Notes: generated by a model from the sequence alone, not told the origin. Counted from the stretch's first letter, positions 37,974 to 49,177 are shown. The stretch is DNA of 64,000 bases from Drechslerella dactyloides (GCA_020064725.1 JAGTWJ010000019.1:1178001-1242000); one strand, 5' to 3'. Translations and numbers: made by a program.

Positions 37974-39950
37974 TTAGGCGCGGAATTTGCGGGTGTTCTT
38001 CTTTTCATCCTTCTTCTCGCCCTTCCTCTCTTCCGTCTTCTCCTCCTTCTTCTCCTCCTTCTTTTCTTCCTTCTTACCGGCCTTCTTGTCCTCTGTCTTT
38101 TCTACTTTCTTCTCCTCTGTCTTCTCTACCTTCTTCTCTCCCTTATCGTTCTTTTCTACCTTCTTTTCTTCTTTCTTCTCGCCCTGCTTCTCATCCTTCT
38201 TCTCATCCGGCTTTGGGCCTGGCTTCTTCTGTTCTGGCTTTTGCTCTTGCTTTGGGGCGGGGGCTTCCTCTTGCTTCTCAGGCTCTTCTTTGTTATCCTT
38301 TTTATCTTCGTCCTTATCCTCGTCCTTATCCTCATTCTTCTCATCATTCTTTTCTTCTTCCTTCTCGTTATCCTTATCGTTCGTCTTTGCCTGCGGCTGC
38401 GGAACATTCTTAGGAGCTGGCTGATCACCGGCCTTCTTGGCAGCGGGTTGCGCTGCAGTAGCGCCAGGCGCAGTCTCCTGCTTCATAAACGGCAATGGAG
38501 GAATGCTGCACACGTTCCTCCTATCGTAGATGGCGAGGCCGGACGCGTACTGTGTGATGCCGTCCTTGGGGTCGAAAACGAAGGCGCCGGTGTTAACCAT
38601 GCCCTCCTTGCTGCCGATGAACATTGTCTGGATCAAAGATTTCTCTGAACCCTGCTTCTTATCCTGGGGGGACAAGGCGTACAGAAAGTCGCCGCCGATA
38701 ACAACGTTCTTGTTGCCCGGCTGGTTGGTGCGGAAGCTCTCCTCGCCGGCGCGGTTGCCCGTCTTGGCGTCGAACTCGACAATGCGGTTGATCTTCAGGT
38801 CGCCGGCGAAGACGGCGCGGCGCTTGGCTGACAGCGCGATCGGGCCGGTGATGACCTGGAAGTCGATCTTCTGGGTGTTGCCGTTCTTCAGGGTCATCTT
38901 GAGCGTCTTGGGGTCGAATGAGAGCTTGGCGACACCGAAGGAGCCGTCGGTGGCGAAGAACTCGGTCTCGCAGACTTGGATGGTGCCGAACAGCTTGGGT
39001 GCATCCTTGATGATAGAGCGGACACGGGAGCGGCAGACGTTGCCGCGGTTGACGGGGAACACGTCGATGATGGACGAGGTTTTGCTCTTGCTGATGACGA
39101 TGAGGTACTTGCCGTTATGTGTGAACATCATGTCAGAGATGATGCCGATTGAGTCCTTGCCCTCGGGTTGGGTGGGCTTGGGTGGAGGCTTGGTGCCGCG
39201 ACGGTGCATGTTGGTGGTGGGCTTGACGCCCTTGGGGGCGTCGTTCTTCTCCTGTGGAGGGAAGCGGATCTTGCGAAGGCTCTTGTCGAGGCATTTCAAG
39301 CCGGTGAAAGGGTCGACTTTGTAGCAGGCGATGCCGTCGTTCTTGCCGCTGTTGGCGACGCAAAGGACATGGTGGAAGGGGCAGTAGGCAAGCGCGACGG
39401 GGAGGTCGCCGTGCGAAGTGATAGGCTTGCCTACTTGGCGAAGGACAGACGGACTTTCATGGTGGATATCGTACATGCTGATGTCGTTCGAGCCAGTGTT
39501 GACCGCGAAGAGATACTATACGGACGGCGTTTGCATTAGCAGCGCCCCTTATACATCTCCAGCGGGTTTTATACCGATGTCACGACCAAAACAGATTCAG
39601 AACGGTATACTTACAGGCCCGCCAACAATCACAGCCCGACTGAAGGGACCATGTGGCGCCTCCGGGTCATCTTTACGTCCTTCCGGGAAGCCCTTTCCGC
39701 CAGTCTTGTATCGGCGCATGCCACCGATAGTTCCTTTCCTCGTAATCGAGCAGGCGACAATCTCATTGTCGCCACCCAGCGCATTTGTCTGGAAATATAG
39801 CCCCTGCGCCACTTCAACCTTGCCGGGCCGAGTATGAGGCCTGATATCTTTGGCGGTAGTGTTCGCCGGGAGCTGGAAGGAGGCCGGGATCGCCTCAATG
39901 TAGGGGATAATGGCCATAACGACCCAGATACTGATAAGCCGGCTGCGCAT
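37974..39950 (-). CDS. Secreted beta-propeller-like protein with Lys/Glu-rich tail
   Basis: Two exons, 39950-39615 and 39515-37974 (donor GTAAGT, branch CTAAT, acceptor TAG, phase 0), give 625 residues. Residues 1-24 form a signal peptide. The body, up to about residue 450, has repeated beta-blade-like units (for example VALAYCPFHHVLCVANSG, then DMMFTHNGKYLIVISKSK) resembling the 7-bladed lactonase/YVTN propellers found in fungal 3-carboxymuconate-cyclase-like secreted proteins. I assign this by pattern only; catalytic residues were not identified. The last ~165 residues are nearly all Lys, Glu, Asp, Pro and Gln in short tandem units (EKKEEKK, EDKDEDK) and are probably disordered and highly charged. 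Such a tail on a secreted propeller is unusual and could bind cell wall or a charged surface. Confidence 0.88.
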
Positions 39951-40135
39951 TTTGACGGTAGTAATCTACGAAGATATATAGAGAGATATATAGGTATATG
40001 CTTGTGTATTCAAACAGCCATGAATGGCAGAACCGTTCGCGATGAAAGGAAAGGGTCAAATGAATGTGAGGGTCAAGCGAGTGACTGGACTGACGATACA
40101 AATTCAAAGGAGCGTCTACAACCAAACCTGCACGT

Positions 40136-40552
40136 CTACGACGTACCAAATCCCACCAACTGCAGAAGGTTAGTAACAAGCAAGGGAGTGTGGGTAAGGA
40201 AGACTGCACGGAAAGTATCGTCAACAGAGTAATTGCGGGCATCCGGGTGGTTATATACCGGAGCCGCCAACAGCTCCTCGATCCAGTGCACCCGTCGCCG
40301 CCGCGTCGACGCCAATCGATCGGCTCCACCGTCCAAGCTAGCCAATGCGCCCAGGCTATCCAGGGTGCGACGCATGCGATGGCCGCCGACCACTTGTAGT
40401 CGAAATATGCAGATTCGGGGATATCGGCTTTCAAGCAATGCGCAATCCGTCACCGAGACGCCAGAAAGCAGGTTTTCGAGCATTGCTAATGCAATTGTAT
40501 CTCTGTACGAGAGCTCTAGCTCGCCCGTTCGCTGACGCTGCAGCTGGTACAT
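40136..40552 (-). CDS. Doubtful 138-codon ORF
   Basis: Starts at a genuine ATG (40552) and has a Leu-rich, moderately protein-like N-terminal half, but no recognised domain. It sits in the likely promoter of the propeller gene and overlaps several competing frames. Probably spurious; recorded because of its length and ATG. Confidence 0.2.
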   Translation of the reverse strand: MYQLQRQRTGELELSYRDTIALAMLENLLSGVSVTDCALLESRYPRICIFRLQVVGGHRMRRTLDSLGALASLDGGADRLASTRRRRVHWIEELLAAPVYNHPDARNYSVDDTFRAVFLTHTPLLVTNLLQLVGFGTS

Positions 40553-41057
40553 CTCGAACGGAGGCCGATAATCTCGCGATAGTGGCCTAGCTGCCGGCTA
40601 GCACTGTACCACCAACCCGACATGCACGCTCGAATCGACGCCACGAAAAGCGCGTCTTCCTGCCGAGACGCTGACCGCGATGCTTTTTCCCAAACCCCGG
40701 AGACGAGAGCAGGTCGGGGATGTTGGCAGGCTTCGGGCATGTCATGGCGAGGGGCGTATAGCTGCCACGGCCACACTGCCGGTTATCGTAGCGGTGTTCG
40801 TGCCTGTTGGGCCGGTGCGGGTAAGAGAAGCTCGTAACCCGATGGGGATCAAGTGCAGCCGACGTGGGCTGCGGGTTCGCTTGCGCGAGCAAACGCTGCC
40901 CTTCGGGATGCCGTCTCGCAAACGCGCGACTTGCAGGCTTCCGCTGTGTATTTTGCCTTCGACAGGCTCGTTCCCAACGTTTCGTCGATTGGGAATCTGT
41001 GATTTTAGCCCTTCCCTATCGTTTCTCGTTCTCTGCTGTGGAGCCTGAGTTAAATCG

Positions 41058-41300
41058 TCAGCAAAACCTTGTTCTAATGAGAGGCTGAATTGGAAGAGAA
41101 CACAAGCGCGACCACATGTTCACCAAAATTTCTAATTGTTCGCCCAGGGACATCATGCTTTCTTGCGCATCCCACGAGTCGACTACCACTAGTACTGCAA
41201 AGATATAGCACAATCCAGCAGACGTGCTCATAAAACCACTTACTTCATCTCGAAGCCACAGGATGTCTACAAGCGACAGCTCAGCATCGAGCTGCCCCAT
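41058..41300 (-). pseudogene. Possible gene fragment with a frame-breaking intron
   Basis: An 80-codon frame from ATG 41300 reads like a helical protein (MGQLDAELSLVDILWLRDE, then SWDAQESMMSLGEQLEILVNMW). Between these halves lies a textbook 49-nt intron (GTAAGT ... TTTGCAG). Splicing it would cause an immediate stop (TAC TAG), whereas retaining it keeps the frame. Either the intron is not used or this is a remnant whose frame has shifted. No family recognised. Confidence 0.3.
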
Positions 41301-41316
41301 AATCCTCCCCAGAGGC

Positions 41317-41333
41317 CTGGGCGCTGCGCCCAG
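41317..41333. repeat. GC-rich perfect inverted repeat
   Basis: CTGGGCGC-T-GCGCCCAG: an 8-bp perfect stem with a single central base, just upstream of the 41.3-kb fragment. Confidence 0.8.
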
Positions 41334-41787
41334 CCCTTGCTAGAGCTCAAGCAATAATAAGCAATCTCGATGCACAGTATTCTTTTTGAAAAATCGATGC
41401 TATCAACAGCCGCATTCATTCATCCCCACAAATATTATAAAACAAACATTATCATAAACGCCATGAAACGGTCGCGTCGACCCTAACCGCAGATACAGGC
41501 TAGGCCCTATTTAAAAGGCTTCGCGATCCCTCTCTCGGCCGGCGCCCAGAGATACCAAGAGACGCGGATAAAATCTCAGAACACCAGCAGCCTCGCTCGC
41601 ATCCACTCTCTTGTCTCGCCGCCGGTTATTAATATTACAATGTGAATTTTCGTCGGGGTGTACGCGGTCAGAATTGAATCCCTCAAGAAATCGGTCAGAG
41701 AACCAAACAAGGGTGAGAAAGTTGGTAGGGTAAGGTAACGATCGATATCTTCGGTCACGAACGGTGAAACGGGATAGATAGTATCGT

Positions 41788-42490
41788 TCAGATGTCATGA
41801 ACTTCATCCCCTAGGTTCTGGTGTCTGTCAAGATGCGGGACGCGGACGTGTGCTGTCTGCGGTGGCTGAATCTCCTTCTCGGCCTCCACCTTTGCTTCCT
41901 CTGTGATGTCCTGCAGCGCAGCCTCTTCATCGACCTTGACGGCCATGCTGCGTCGCTTCATCTCGTCCGCTTTGATCTGCTGGTCGGCTTCCCAGTTGCC
42001 GGCGCCGCCGCGACCCTGCCAGACGCGCGAGCCTCGCTTGACCTCGGTCGGAGAGGAGGGAGTTTCCGTCGCGGTTGTCGGTGAGGCGGTCTCACTGGTG
42101 AAAGTGCCAGATTGTTTGAGCGCCGCTGGTTCGTACCAGTTTCCGGCACCGCCACGAGCGTATGTTTTGTATTGAGGGGTGGCGGCGGATGGTACGGATG
42201 CGGAATCAGCCGCGCTAGTGAGGTCGGTGGTGGTCTGTGCCTCCAGGTCCTTGGAGCTCTTGCTCTGCATCTCAACCTCCTATAACAGCATTAATCACAG
42301 AATTAGATATCACTCATAAGCTTCATAGGTATGAAAGTCATATAGCTCATGCAAAGCGCGAAATCCATTGCATTAGAGGTGGAGGAAGGAAGGGAGGGGA
42401 GTGTAGACATACAATTGGCTTTGGCGCTACCTTGGGAGCAAAGTTACCAGCCCCTCCACGCCCTGAGCGAACGTACGTTGGCGCAGACAT
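41788..42490 (-). CDS. RGGAGN-repeat protein (DUF3602-like)
   Basis: Two exons, 42490-42413 and 42279-41788 (donor GTATGT, acceptor TAG, phase 0), give 189 residues. The protein carries three copies of the R-G-G-A-G-N motif (GRGGAGNF near residue 10, ARGGAGNW near 64, GRGGAGNW near 112), the signature of the small fungal DUF3602 family. The remainder is hydrophilic, Ser/Thr-rich in the middle and Glu/Lys-rich near the end, with no signal peptide or membrane segment. The family has no established biochemical role that I know of. A TATAAAA box about 85 nt upstream of the ATG supports the start, and the first repeat sits in exon 1, which supports that exon. Confidence 0.9.
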
Positions 42491-43852
42491 TATGAACCTC
42501 GTTTGTGATTGTTAAGATCGAAAGTGATGCTCGGGAGACTGGGTGAAAGCGATGGTGAGACGAGAGAATTTTATAGCGCGAAGCCAGGGGTGGATTACGC
42601 CGATGTGAAATGAGAGGAGAACAGGGCGATGGGCCGAGCTGCGGGATGCAGTCAGTTTAACGACGAGCGACAGAGCTACTGCCCGCTGCAGCTAGCGGCG
42701 AGAACAATGCATGCAAGGGACCAGCTAGCTGTCTCAATAACCAGGAGCCAGGTTCGACTCGAGGCCTGCAATCGGCAAGGAGAATGAGATTATCCAGAGG
42801 TTGATACGGAGGTCTGATTTTATTTCTAGCTGTGGAGGTTCTGCTCGAGTACCAATGATCGAAGCGGCAATGTGATGACTTGATCCCGCATCGAGAGGGT
42901 CAAAGAGCAGAATATATATACTATCACCACCCCCACGTATTGTACGACAGCCTCGCAGCCTTTTCTTATCCTGCGCCTTGGTTTTCTCGCTAGAAAAAAT
43001 TTGTCGCTTCTTTTTTTTTTTCCTCGCCGACCAAGCTGTCATTTTTGCCTATCGCGGGAGCTAGCGAACAGCTCCCACAGCTTGGCGACCGCGAAGCCCG
43101 ACAAGGCAGTTTCGCATTACATAAAACCCGCGGATTATCCAAACCCATAAATTTTCGATGACGCAGCTAGCCATCCGAAGACGCTATACAAAGGTCATAG
43201 CTCTCTAGCTATTTCTCAGCTCACATATGCGCTGATAAATAGCAAAATTTTGAGTTAGATAAATACTTACGATTGTCACATAAAATCTAACAAATTAGAC
43301 GCTAACTAGTGCTAGATTAGCCTGAGGAGGAAGAAATCGAAACCAGCATAGTTCGTTCCAAACTCTCTCCGGAGAAGCATATGTTGTCTGCCATACAGCA
43401 AATATATAGTGACAGCTATTCTCGTAGTTTCACGATTATCTTTTCTTCATGGCACAGTGTAGAATTTGCAGAGGGCATCAGGAAGGGGCGTAATGTAGTG
43501 GTTACCCCATTTCCATGATCAGAGTCTATATCTTGGGAGATCGATCCTAGAGAATCGTGATGCATGCCTGTTCAATCGTTCTAACTGAGTTCTAGCCAAC
43601 TATATATAAAGTAAGTTCGAAGTTTATTATACGCGCAATGATAATTAGCGCAGTTCTACAATAAGCTTTAGGCAAACAAACTTTGCTACGAGGAAATTCG
43701 GAACATCCCTTCGCTGATAGCTGAATCACGACGCTTGTCCAAGCATCTAGTTAACTAAGTTCTGACCACTTATTTACTTAAAGGTTTTTTCTGTGTGGTA
43801 CATAAGTAGAACTCAGGTGACTCACGGTCTCCAATTCTGCTCTCGATAGATG
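42491..43852. other. Intergenic between divergent genes
   Basis: Shared upstream DNA of the RGGAGN gene (minus) and the F-box gene (plus). No ORF beyond about 100 codons. Around 43496-43570 there is a faint tRNA-like string (TGTAGTGGTTA and, later, GATCGATCC), but stems do not pair and no tRNA is called. A TATATAAA at 43853 belongs to the F-box gene. Confidence 0.5.
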
Positions 43853-43939
43853 TATATAAAATAACTGGGCTCTGCACCAATCTTGAAGCCCGATCAGATT
43901 CGACGTCGTTCGAAGGAAAATCCAGTGCATATCTTCTAT

Positions 43940-45433
43940 ATGAATTCAAACTTCGACCTTATAGGGGCTAAAATAATGGCCACGATGCCGGCACCCAAGA
44001 CACCGAGCCAGGGACAAGAATCCGGATCACTCGTTGTGTCGACTCGACCACGGCTCGACCTCTTTGCAGCCCTCCCGCTTGATATATTATTTATGGTCTA
44101 CGACCTCCTGCCAGTAGTCTCACGCATAAGTACTGCTCTGGTCTGCAAGTCTTTTTTCACAGTGCTCTGTCCAACTCAAAAATTCCCAATTCTTGACAAG
44201 GGAGATTTGGTTGATCTACTTTTACGCTTGGAAAAAGACAATCCAAACTATTTTCTCTGTTTTGGTTGTGCACGACTTCATCCGTTCGAGCCTGATCATA
44301 AGCTGGGTTGGTGGGGCCAGCCCCACCAAGTCTGCGGCGCTGAGACTGATTATTTATATTTTTGGTACGAGAAGACGGATCGATTTGCCCGTCAACTTTA
44401 TTTTAGACGACATCGCCGTGGGCGGCTTCCGGCCTTCACTCGGCATGTTACAAGCTTTCGGCTGCTCTCTTGGAAATCTTGGGCGAGTGCGAACGGCCCC
44501 GAGATTATGTTCTCCGAAGCGCACTTGGTCATGAATCGGTATTTGTACGGCGAGCCTCATGGCATATCCTGCCAGACTCTTCAACGCCATGTTGATTTCG
44601 AAAGATACGTCACCTTGGACGCCTTCGGCAGAATTGACATTCTCCTCCCCTCAGGGCGGCATCAAGTAGGGGGATGCCATCTCACACGATTGGCCAGGCA
44701 GAAGATACTTAAGAAGCGAGCAGAAATCGCTACTGAGCCCTGGTTTCGCGACTGCTATAGAAATGACGATGCAACGTTGGGCACGGAAGCGGATAGAATG
44801 GTCCGAAGCCTACCAGTGAACTCGATACCATTGATTCCATGGAGGTTCAGGCATAGCTACGCCGCCAAGATCGTGGACAACGAGCTTTATCTGGCCAGCT
44901 TTCACCACCTTCCTGGCCCTGCAGCTTCGATGGACACACTCGGGAACAGTGTAAAGGGTATTGTCCTACAGGTCTGTCAACATTTGTTTTGCTTCCGAAA
45001 GGATCTTTTGCCCCCGCAGCCGCCTTGTCGTCGGGCCATTCCTATGAGCCCCAAGGCCAAGGCCTTGCTGTCAGACTACGTCCAGGATGGTTTCACGAGT
45101 TGGACCGCACGTCGGGTCCAGCAAATTCCTGCCTACTGCGAACAGTGGGGTGGTTCATGCCGGCACTGTTTCACAGACTACGTGATTTCCCTTCAAAGAA
45201 GTAAAGGGAAGCCCTACTGTGACCTCGAGCTTTCCACCTATCATCGGCTTGGCAGCTGTCGTAGTCCAGACGATCCTGTGTGGCGGTGTCTGAACGACTT
45301 TTCATTAAACAAAACTCGCTGCCATCCTGATCCTGGAGGATTCGGCCCTGGGGAAATACGGCGGCGGTGGCACCAAGGCGATCTGGGGAATGTCAATCAA
45401 GAAACTGCCATTCATTTTGATTTTATAATGTAA
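43940..45433 (+). CDS. F-box domain protein
   Basis: Intronless ORF of 497 residues from ATG 43940, the first ATG after a TATATAAA box at 43853-43860. A second in-frame ATG at 43976 has a better context and would give 485 residues. Near the N-terminus is an F-box of the fungal type (LDLFAALPLDILFMVYDLLP, then STALVCKSFF), which in this family binds Skp1 in SCF ubiquitin ligases. The rest is the usual long, poorly conserved fungal F-box tail: Cys pairs (FLCFGCARLHPF, then QVCGAETD), Arg/His-rich segments and further Cys near the end. No leucine-rich or WD repeats are visible, so the substrate is unknown. It lies next to decayed genes, fitting the rapid turnover of this family. Confidence 0.88.
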   Translation: MNSNFDLIGAKIMATMPAPKTPSQGQESGSLVVSTRPRLDLFAALPLDILFMVYDLLPVVSRISTALVCKSFFTVLCPTQKFPILDKGDLVDLLLRLEKDNPNYFLCFGCARLHPFEPDHKLGWWGQPHQVCGAETDYLYFWYEKTDRFARQLYFRRHRRGRLPAFTRHVTSFRLLSWKSWASANGPEIMFSEAHLVMNRYLYGEPHGISCQTLQRHVDFERYVTLDAFGRIDILLPSGRHQVGGCHLTRLARQKILKKRAEIATEPWFRDCYRNDDATLGTEADRMVRSLPVNSIPLIPWRFRHSYAAKIVDNELYLASFHHLPGPAASMDTLGNSVKGIVLQVCQHLFCFRKDLLPPQPPCRRAIPMSPKAKALLSDYVQDGFTSWTARRVQQIPAYCEQWGGSCRHCFTDYVISLQRSKGKPYCDLELSTYHRLGSCRSPDDPVWRCLNDFSLNKTRCHPDPGGFGPGEIRRRWHQGDLGNVNQETAIHFDFIM

Positions 45434-45505
45434 CTAGAGAACCACGACATACGTAGATGAATTGTCGAGTAGTAGTACATAATATTTGATCTAACGGCTC
45501 TCCAG

Positions 45506-45760
45506 CTAGCAAAGAGCTTTTCTGACCATGTTCATATCTCTGTAAATGATCCTCGCTCTTGGTACAATCCCCTGTGTCAAATTCTCCTGCGTAACTGGGA
45601 GCATCGCTAATTCGGGCTCGGAAAACCCTGCGCGACAAGTCAGCATGGTAAAGAGGTGAAATGAGACAGAGTTACGATCTGGAGGCCTACCGTAATCAAT
45701 GAACTTCTTGACATAGGAGAGTTTGATTCGTCTCGCCTTGAAGCTTCTGTTATTTGTCTG
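45506..45760 (-). pseudogene. Coding-like tail beyond an in-frame TAG of the zincin gene
   Basis: Directly after the TAG at 45763-45761, the same frame continues as coding-like sequence (SFKARRIKLSYVKKFIDYG). It then crosses a good intron (donor GTAGGC at 45690, acceptor GCGCAG ending 45628) into a second exon (45627-45506) that ends at a TAG. Exon parts total 192 nt, exactly 64 codons, and the intron keeps phase. This is the likely original C-terminus of the HExxH protein, cut off by a nonsense change (CAG to TAG would be one RIP-type change). Confidence 0.6.
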
Positions 45761-47066
45761 CTAGACTAAATAAGGAACTCCTGAGGTGTCTTCCTTTTCC
45801 CAGCCGCGGAGGAGCAGCGCTTCAGAGAAATAACACCGTACTTTTCCTTTGAAAACGAAGGCTTCCCAGGAAAATCCGGACTCGCCGTATATCTTCCCAT
45901 GGAGGCTTTGAGGAATCTGACTCCAATCAGGCCGTCGTATCCAATCGTTTTCGGTCTGAGTGATGTTGGCATCTTTATATTTTCCGTGGTCCGCCATCTC
46001 CCAGAGGACGGTTAGTGGTGTGTTTGTACCCGAGTTGCCTCCGTTCAACATCAGGACAAAAATGTGGACGAACTCATGGGCAAGTGTGATGCTCATGATA
46101 AAGAGAAAGTTTGCCCAATTAGACGTCGCCACTCGTCTCATCTCGGTCGAGCTATTTCGGTCCACCGCGATTTCCGCAGCGCGGCGAGCTGCCTTGATAG
46201 TCTAGTTATAATTGAATGAGTTAGGAATGTATGTAATGAAAGAAGGGCAACCCGTGCTATCTCACCAGCTCATTGATTGCGAGTCTAACTGGTGCATCGT
46301 CGACGTCGTTATCATCCAACGTCACAGGCCGAAGGCATTTAGAATCGAGTTGGAATTGGTTGGATTTTACTCCTGGAAGGGCCCACTTCCGGCGGGTGGT
46401 TTCGGCATCTGACCCATCTAGGGTCTGATTCTTGTCGATCCAGATCTTGGGAAATCTATTTTTAAGTTTCTGAGTGAATGCATGGACTGCAATCGCAGCG
46501 CCCCTTTCGTTATCCGGTTCATACGGGTAGACATGAGTGTCTATTCCGGCCGTGTCCCATCCCTTGACGATCAGTTGGAGGAGATGTCGTAAACGGTTTT
46601 GACTTCTCGGTGTGCTGAAAAGTGAAAACGCAATGTCCACAGCCTTCTGGATAAGATAAGTGGTCTCGGTATCCGGAGCACCAGTCCCGGGGCCAGCCTT
46701 GATCTCAAACCTCAACCCATTTTTCAGACCCGTAATACCGGCAGGCTCAAATATTGCGGATGGTAGCCATGCCGGAACCACCGGATCTGCCAGTTGATTG
46801 AAGCTTAAGATGGCTTCCTGAAGCCCTTCTGGTGTTAGCCAGCTCTGCGGATATTCCTCTTCAGCTTCGTCTTCTTTGAAGTACTCAGGGTGCGCCCGAC
46901 GATTATTTGAAGACAGCTCATCCAGAATCCAGCGTGCTTGGTAAAGTAATATGTCTGGAATGAGGCTCTTGTGAGCATTGGAGACATTCTGGTCATTGTA
47001 CAGTCGAACTAATTGCCGCGTGAGCAATAGTTCGCTACTAGGCAGAAGCTCTTCTGTGGTTGCCAT
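45761..47066 (-). CDS. HExxH zincin-like protein, probably truncated
   Basis: Two exons, 47066-46266 and 46201-45761 (donor GTGAGA, acceptor CTAG, phase 0), encode 413 residues. Near residue 305 is a metallopeptidase-like HExxH motif inside a hydrophobic helix (SITLAHEFVHIFVLML). About 60 residues later comes GESGFSWEAF, whose Glu could be a third zinc ligand; HExxH followed by GESG-x-x-WE is a pattern I associate with a family of uncharacterised fungal proteins. The N-terminal 250 residues are helical with no signal peptide, suggesting a cytoplasmic protein. The frame ends at TAG 45763-45761, but coding sequence appears to continue beyond it, so the product may lack its C-terminus. An 84-nt in-frame intron (GTACGG ... 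GCAG) could also remove the stop, but its signals are weak. Confidence 0.75.
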
Positions 47067-47088
47067 GATGGATGTGATGAGGATGATA

Positions 47089-47364
47089 GGAAAGTGAGGA
47101 AGAAGAAGAGGAAGTAAGGAGATGGAAGAATGTGAGGAAGAGGAAGAGGATTATAGTAAAGGGCAGGGAGCAAATGGAGAGAGGAAGAGTAGGAGTAAGT
47201 AAGAAGAAAATGAAATGAGGAAGAGAAGTGAAGAAGAGGAAGAGAAGTGAAGGAGAGGAAGAGAAGTGAAGGAGAGGAAGAGAAGTGAAGAAGAGGAAGA
47301 GAAGTGAGGATGAGGATGAAGAAGAGGAAGAGGAAGAGGAAGAGGAAGAGGAAGAGGAAAAACA
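47089..47364. repeat. ~275-bp purine (GAA/GAG)n tract
   Basis: The plus strand is almost purely G and A for about 275 bp, in irregular GAAGAG units. It lies immediately upstream of the zincin gene, whose transcribed strand would have a polypyrimidine promoter or leader. Mirror-repeat purine tracts can form triplex DNA and are length-unstable. Confidence 0.85.
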
Positions 47365-47736
47365 AGAGCTCAGCTCATTTTATATTCACCAAATTACCGC
47401 TATCAACATAATTACTGTTATACATTCAACGTTATTTTACAACCCAATGATCATTGAAAAACCTTTCACATTGTGAGAAAACAATGACACATTGTCAGCT
47501 GAGGACTGAGCCAATGTGTCGCATGTGGTTATCACGAGTCGCATTCTATATCTCGTGAAGGTCGTTCCAACTAGATCCCATGCGTTTCGGTCAGTGTCTT
47601 AAGGCGAGAAGTTCCATGAGTTTAGGTGTAGAACGTGATTGGTTCTATATTTCGGCTCTAATATCTCAAATACATCTACATTTTACAGCGCTGCGAGACG
47701 GGATCCTCCAACTTTTTTTTTTTTCAGCAGCTGCTA

Positions 47737-47960
47737 AAACGTAGCACTCTTGAACCTTGTAGAAGGAACCAAGACGTCGGTTACTTGGGTATCAAAAACA
47801 TTTAAACCAGAGCGGCTTATCACAGATATTCGACATTTACAATGCATCATCCGATGCCACAACGTCAAATCCACCAGATTCGGAATACAGCAGCTCAGCG
47901 AGCTCTTTCTTTCCAACTTGCACGCAGATCAAAACCCTCGTTTTCTGGCTGCTTGCGCCT
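47737..47960 (-). pseudogene. Relic exon, unknown family
   Basis: A minus-strand frame reads clearly protein-like (VGKKELAELLYSESGGFDVV and then a short segment) but is broken by TAA at 47839-47837 and a TGA soon after. The TAA could be a former CAA. No family recognised. Confidence 0.4.
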
Positions 47961-48872
47961 GGCAGACTTCATCCGAGGCATTCCGTCGTTGCAGCCCTCA
48001 TAGGCGATCTATGTATGTGCTTCCGCGATCCAGTATAGCTGGGGGCATAGCGACTGTAGGCTAATGGTGGCCCTGTAGAATCGATACGCGTCCGCTCGGC
48101 ATCGTGATCTTCAGAACTTTGATCTTTGCCCGACTCTGTGGAGAGGCGCTGCGCATCCTCAGAATGCCTACAATACGAAATTTTCTCCATAAGAGACGAT
48201 ACCAAACTTGCAAAATCCAACATTTGCATGTGTTATTAATTACGCGAGATAAGGCCGTACGAGGCCTCGTAAAGAGCAGGCTCAACCGAGAGACAAGACC
48301 AGCTGCTTTAATTGAACAAACTAGGAGTACAGGAGCAGGAGCAGAAGTCGTAGTACGAATCATAGGAGATATAGAAAATACTGGAATGCAAATACAGTCA
48401 GGTTTGAATGCTACAGCGCAATCTCCTAGTTTCAATTTCTGCTCGATTGAGAAACTTTCGAATTTCAATTGTGTTGGCTGCTTGGCGAAGGCGACGTCCT
48501 TGTGGTCTTCTTTTGAGGAAATAGCTAATTGATAACCTAAGAGTAGCTAGTGCATACACGTGTGCAACGGATAGTATAGTCAATCCTCTGCAATGCGGCA
48601 GGGTGCACGCATATACGTACAGGCATAGGTATATAGCATGCTTGCATTCAAAAGCCTTGCGAGCCTGCTTCGCTACGTCACATATGTAATTTACGTACGC
48701 GGTACACATTGACGATGCTTACCCATGCAGCTCAGGGCCAACCCCTTCTGGCTATGCAGGGAGTCGACTCGCCAGGCCGTGTTTTTATGAGCCCGCAAGA
48801 TCATAGCATCATGAAACGAACCCTGCCTGAGTGTGACCCCAGACATATCAACTAGATCTAGGATTGTACATA

Positions 48873-49177
48873 CATGCATTGCCAATTGCTAGGACAAGCT
48901 CAGATCCATGGATCAGTCTTGTACGCCGTCGATACAGAATTTGGTCAATTGAAATCATCAGAGGGGCAAGCTCCCGGGTGGCACGACCGTCCCTCCCTTC
49001 CTCTGTTTTCGATGCCGTCAGCTGCTTCTTCGGGGCCGTGCTGAAGCCGTCAACGATCGCCTGAGCCTGGGGGGATATTTCTGATATGTCTGCTGTATTC
49101 TCATCCCAACCGCTGGATTCGCCCCGTCGGGGCAAGGCAGGTGAGTCTCGTGTCAATATTGGCGAGCTGGGAGGCAA
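48873..49177 (-). pseudogene. Relic coding block, unknown family
   Basis: An open stretch on the minus strand with protein-like composition (QAQAIVDGFSTAPKKQLTAS, later SIDQILYRRRTRLIHGSELV). It has an ATG at 49177 but ends abruptly. A GTATGT donor-like site near the end leads only to frames with early stops. It probably belongs to the decayed gene cluster. Confidence 0.35.

Noticed and set aside
40233..40535. Plus-strand ORFs overlapping the propeller-gene promoter
   Set aside because: Overlapping multiple frames of similar length in GC-rich DNA; no support.
43496..43575. tRNA-like string with A-box-like TGTAGTGGTTA and a T-loop-like GATCGATCC
   Set aside because: Acceptor and T stems do not pair and the anticodon arm cannot be formed; at most a very degenerate tRNA-derived sequence.
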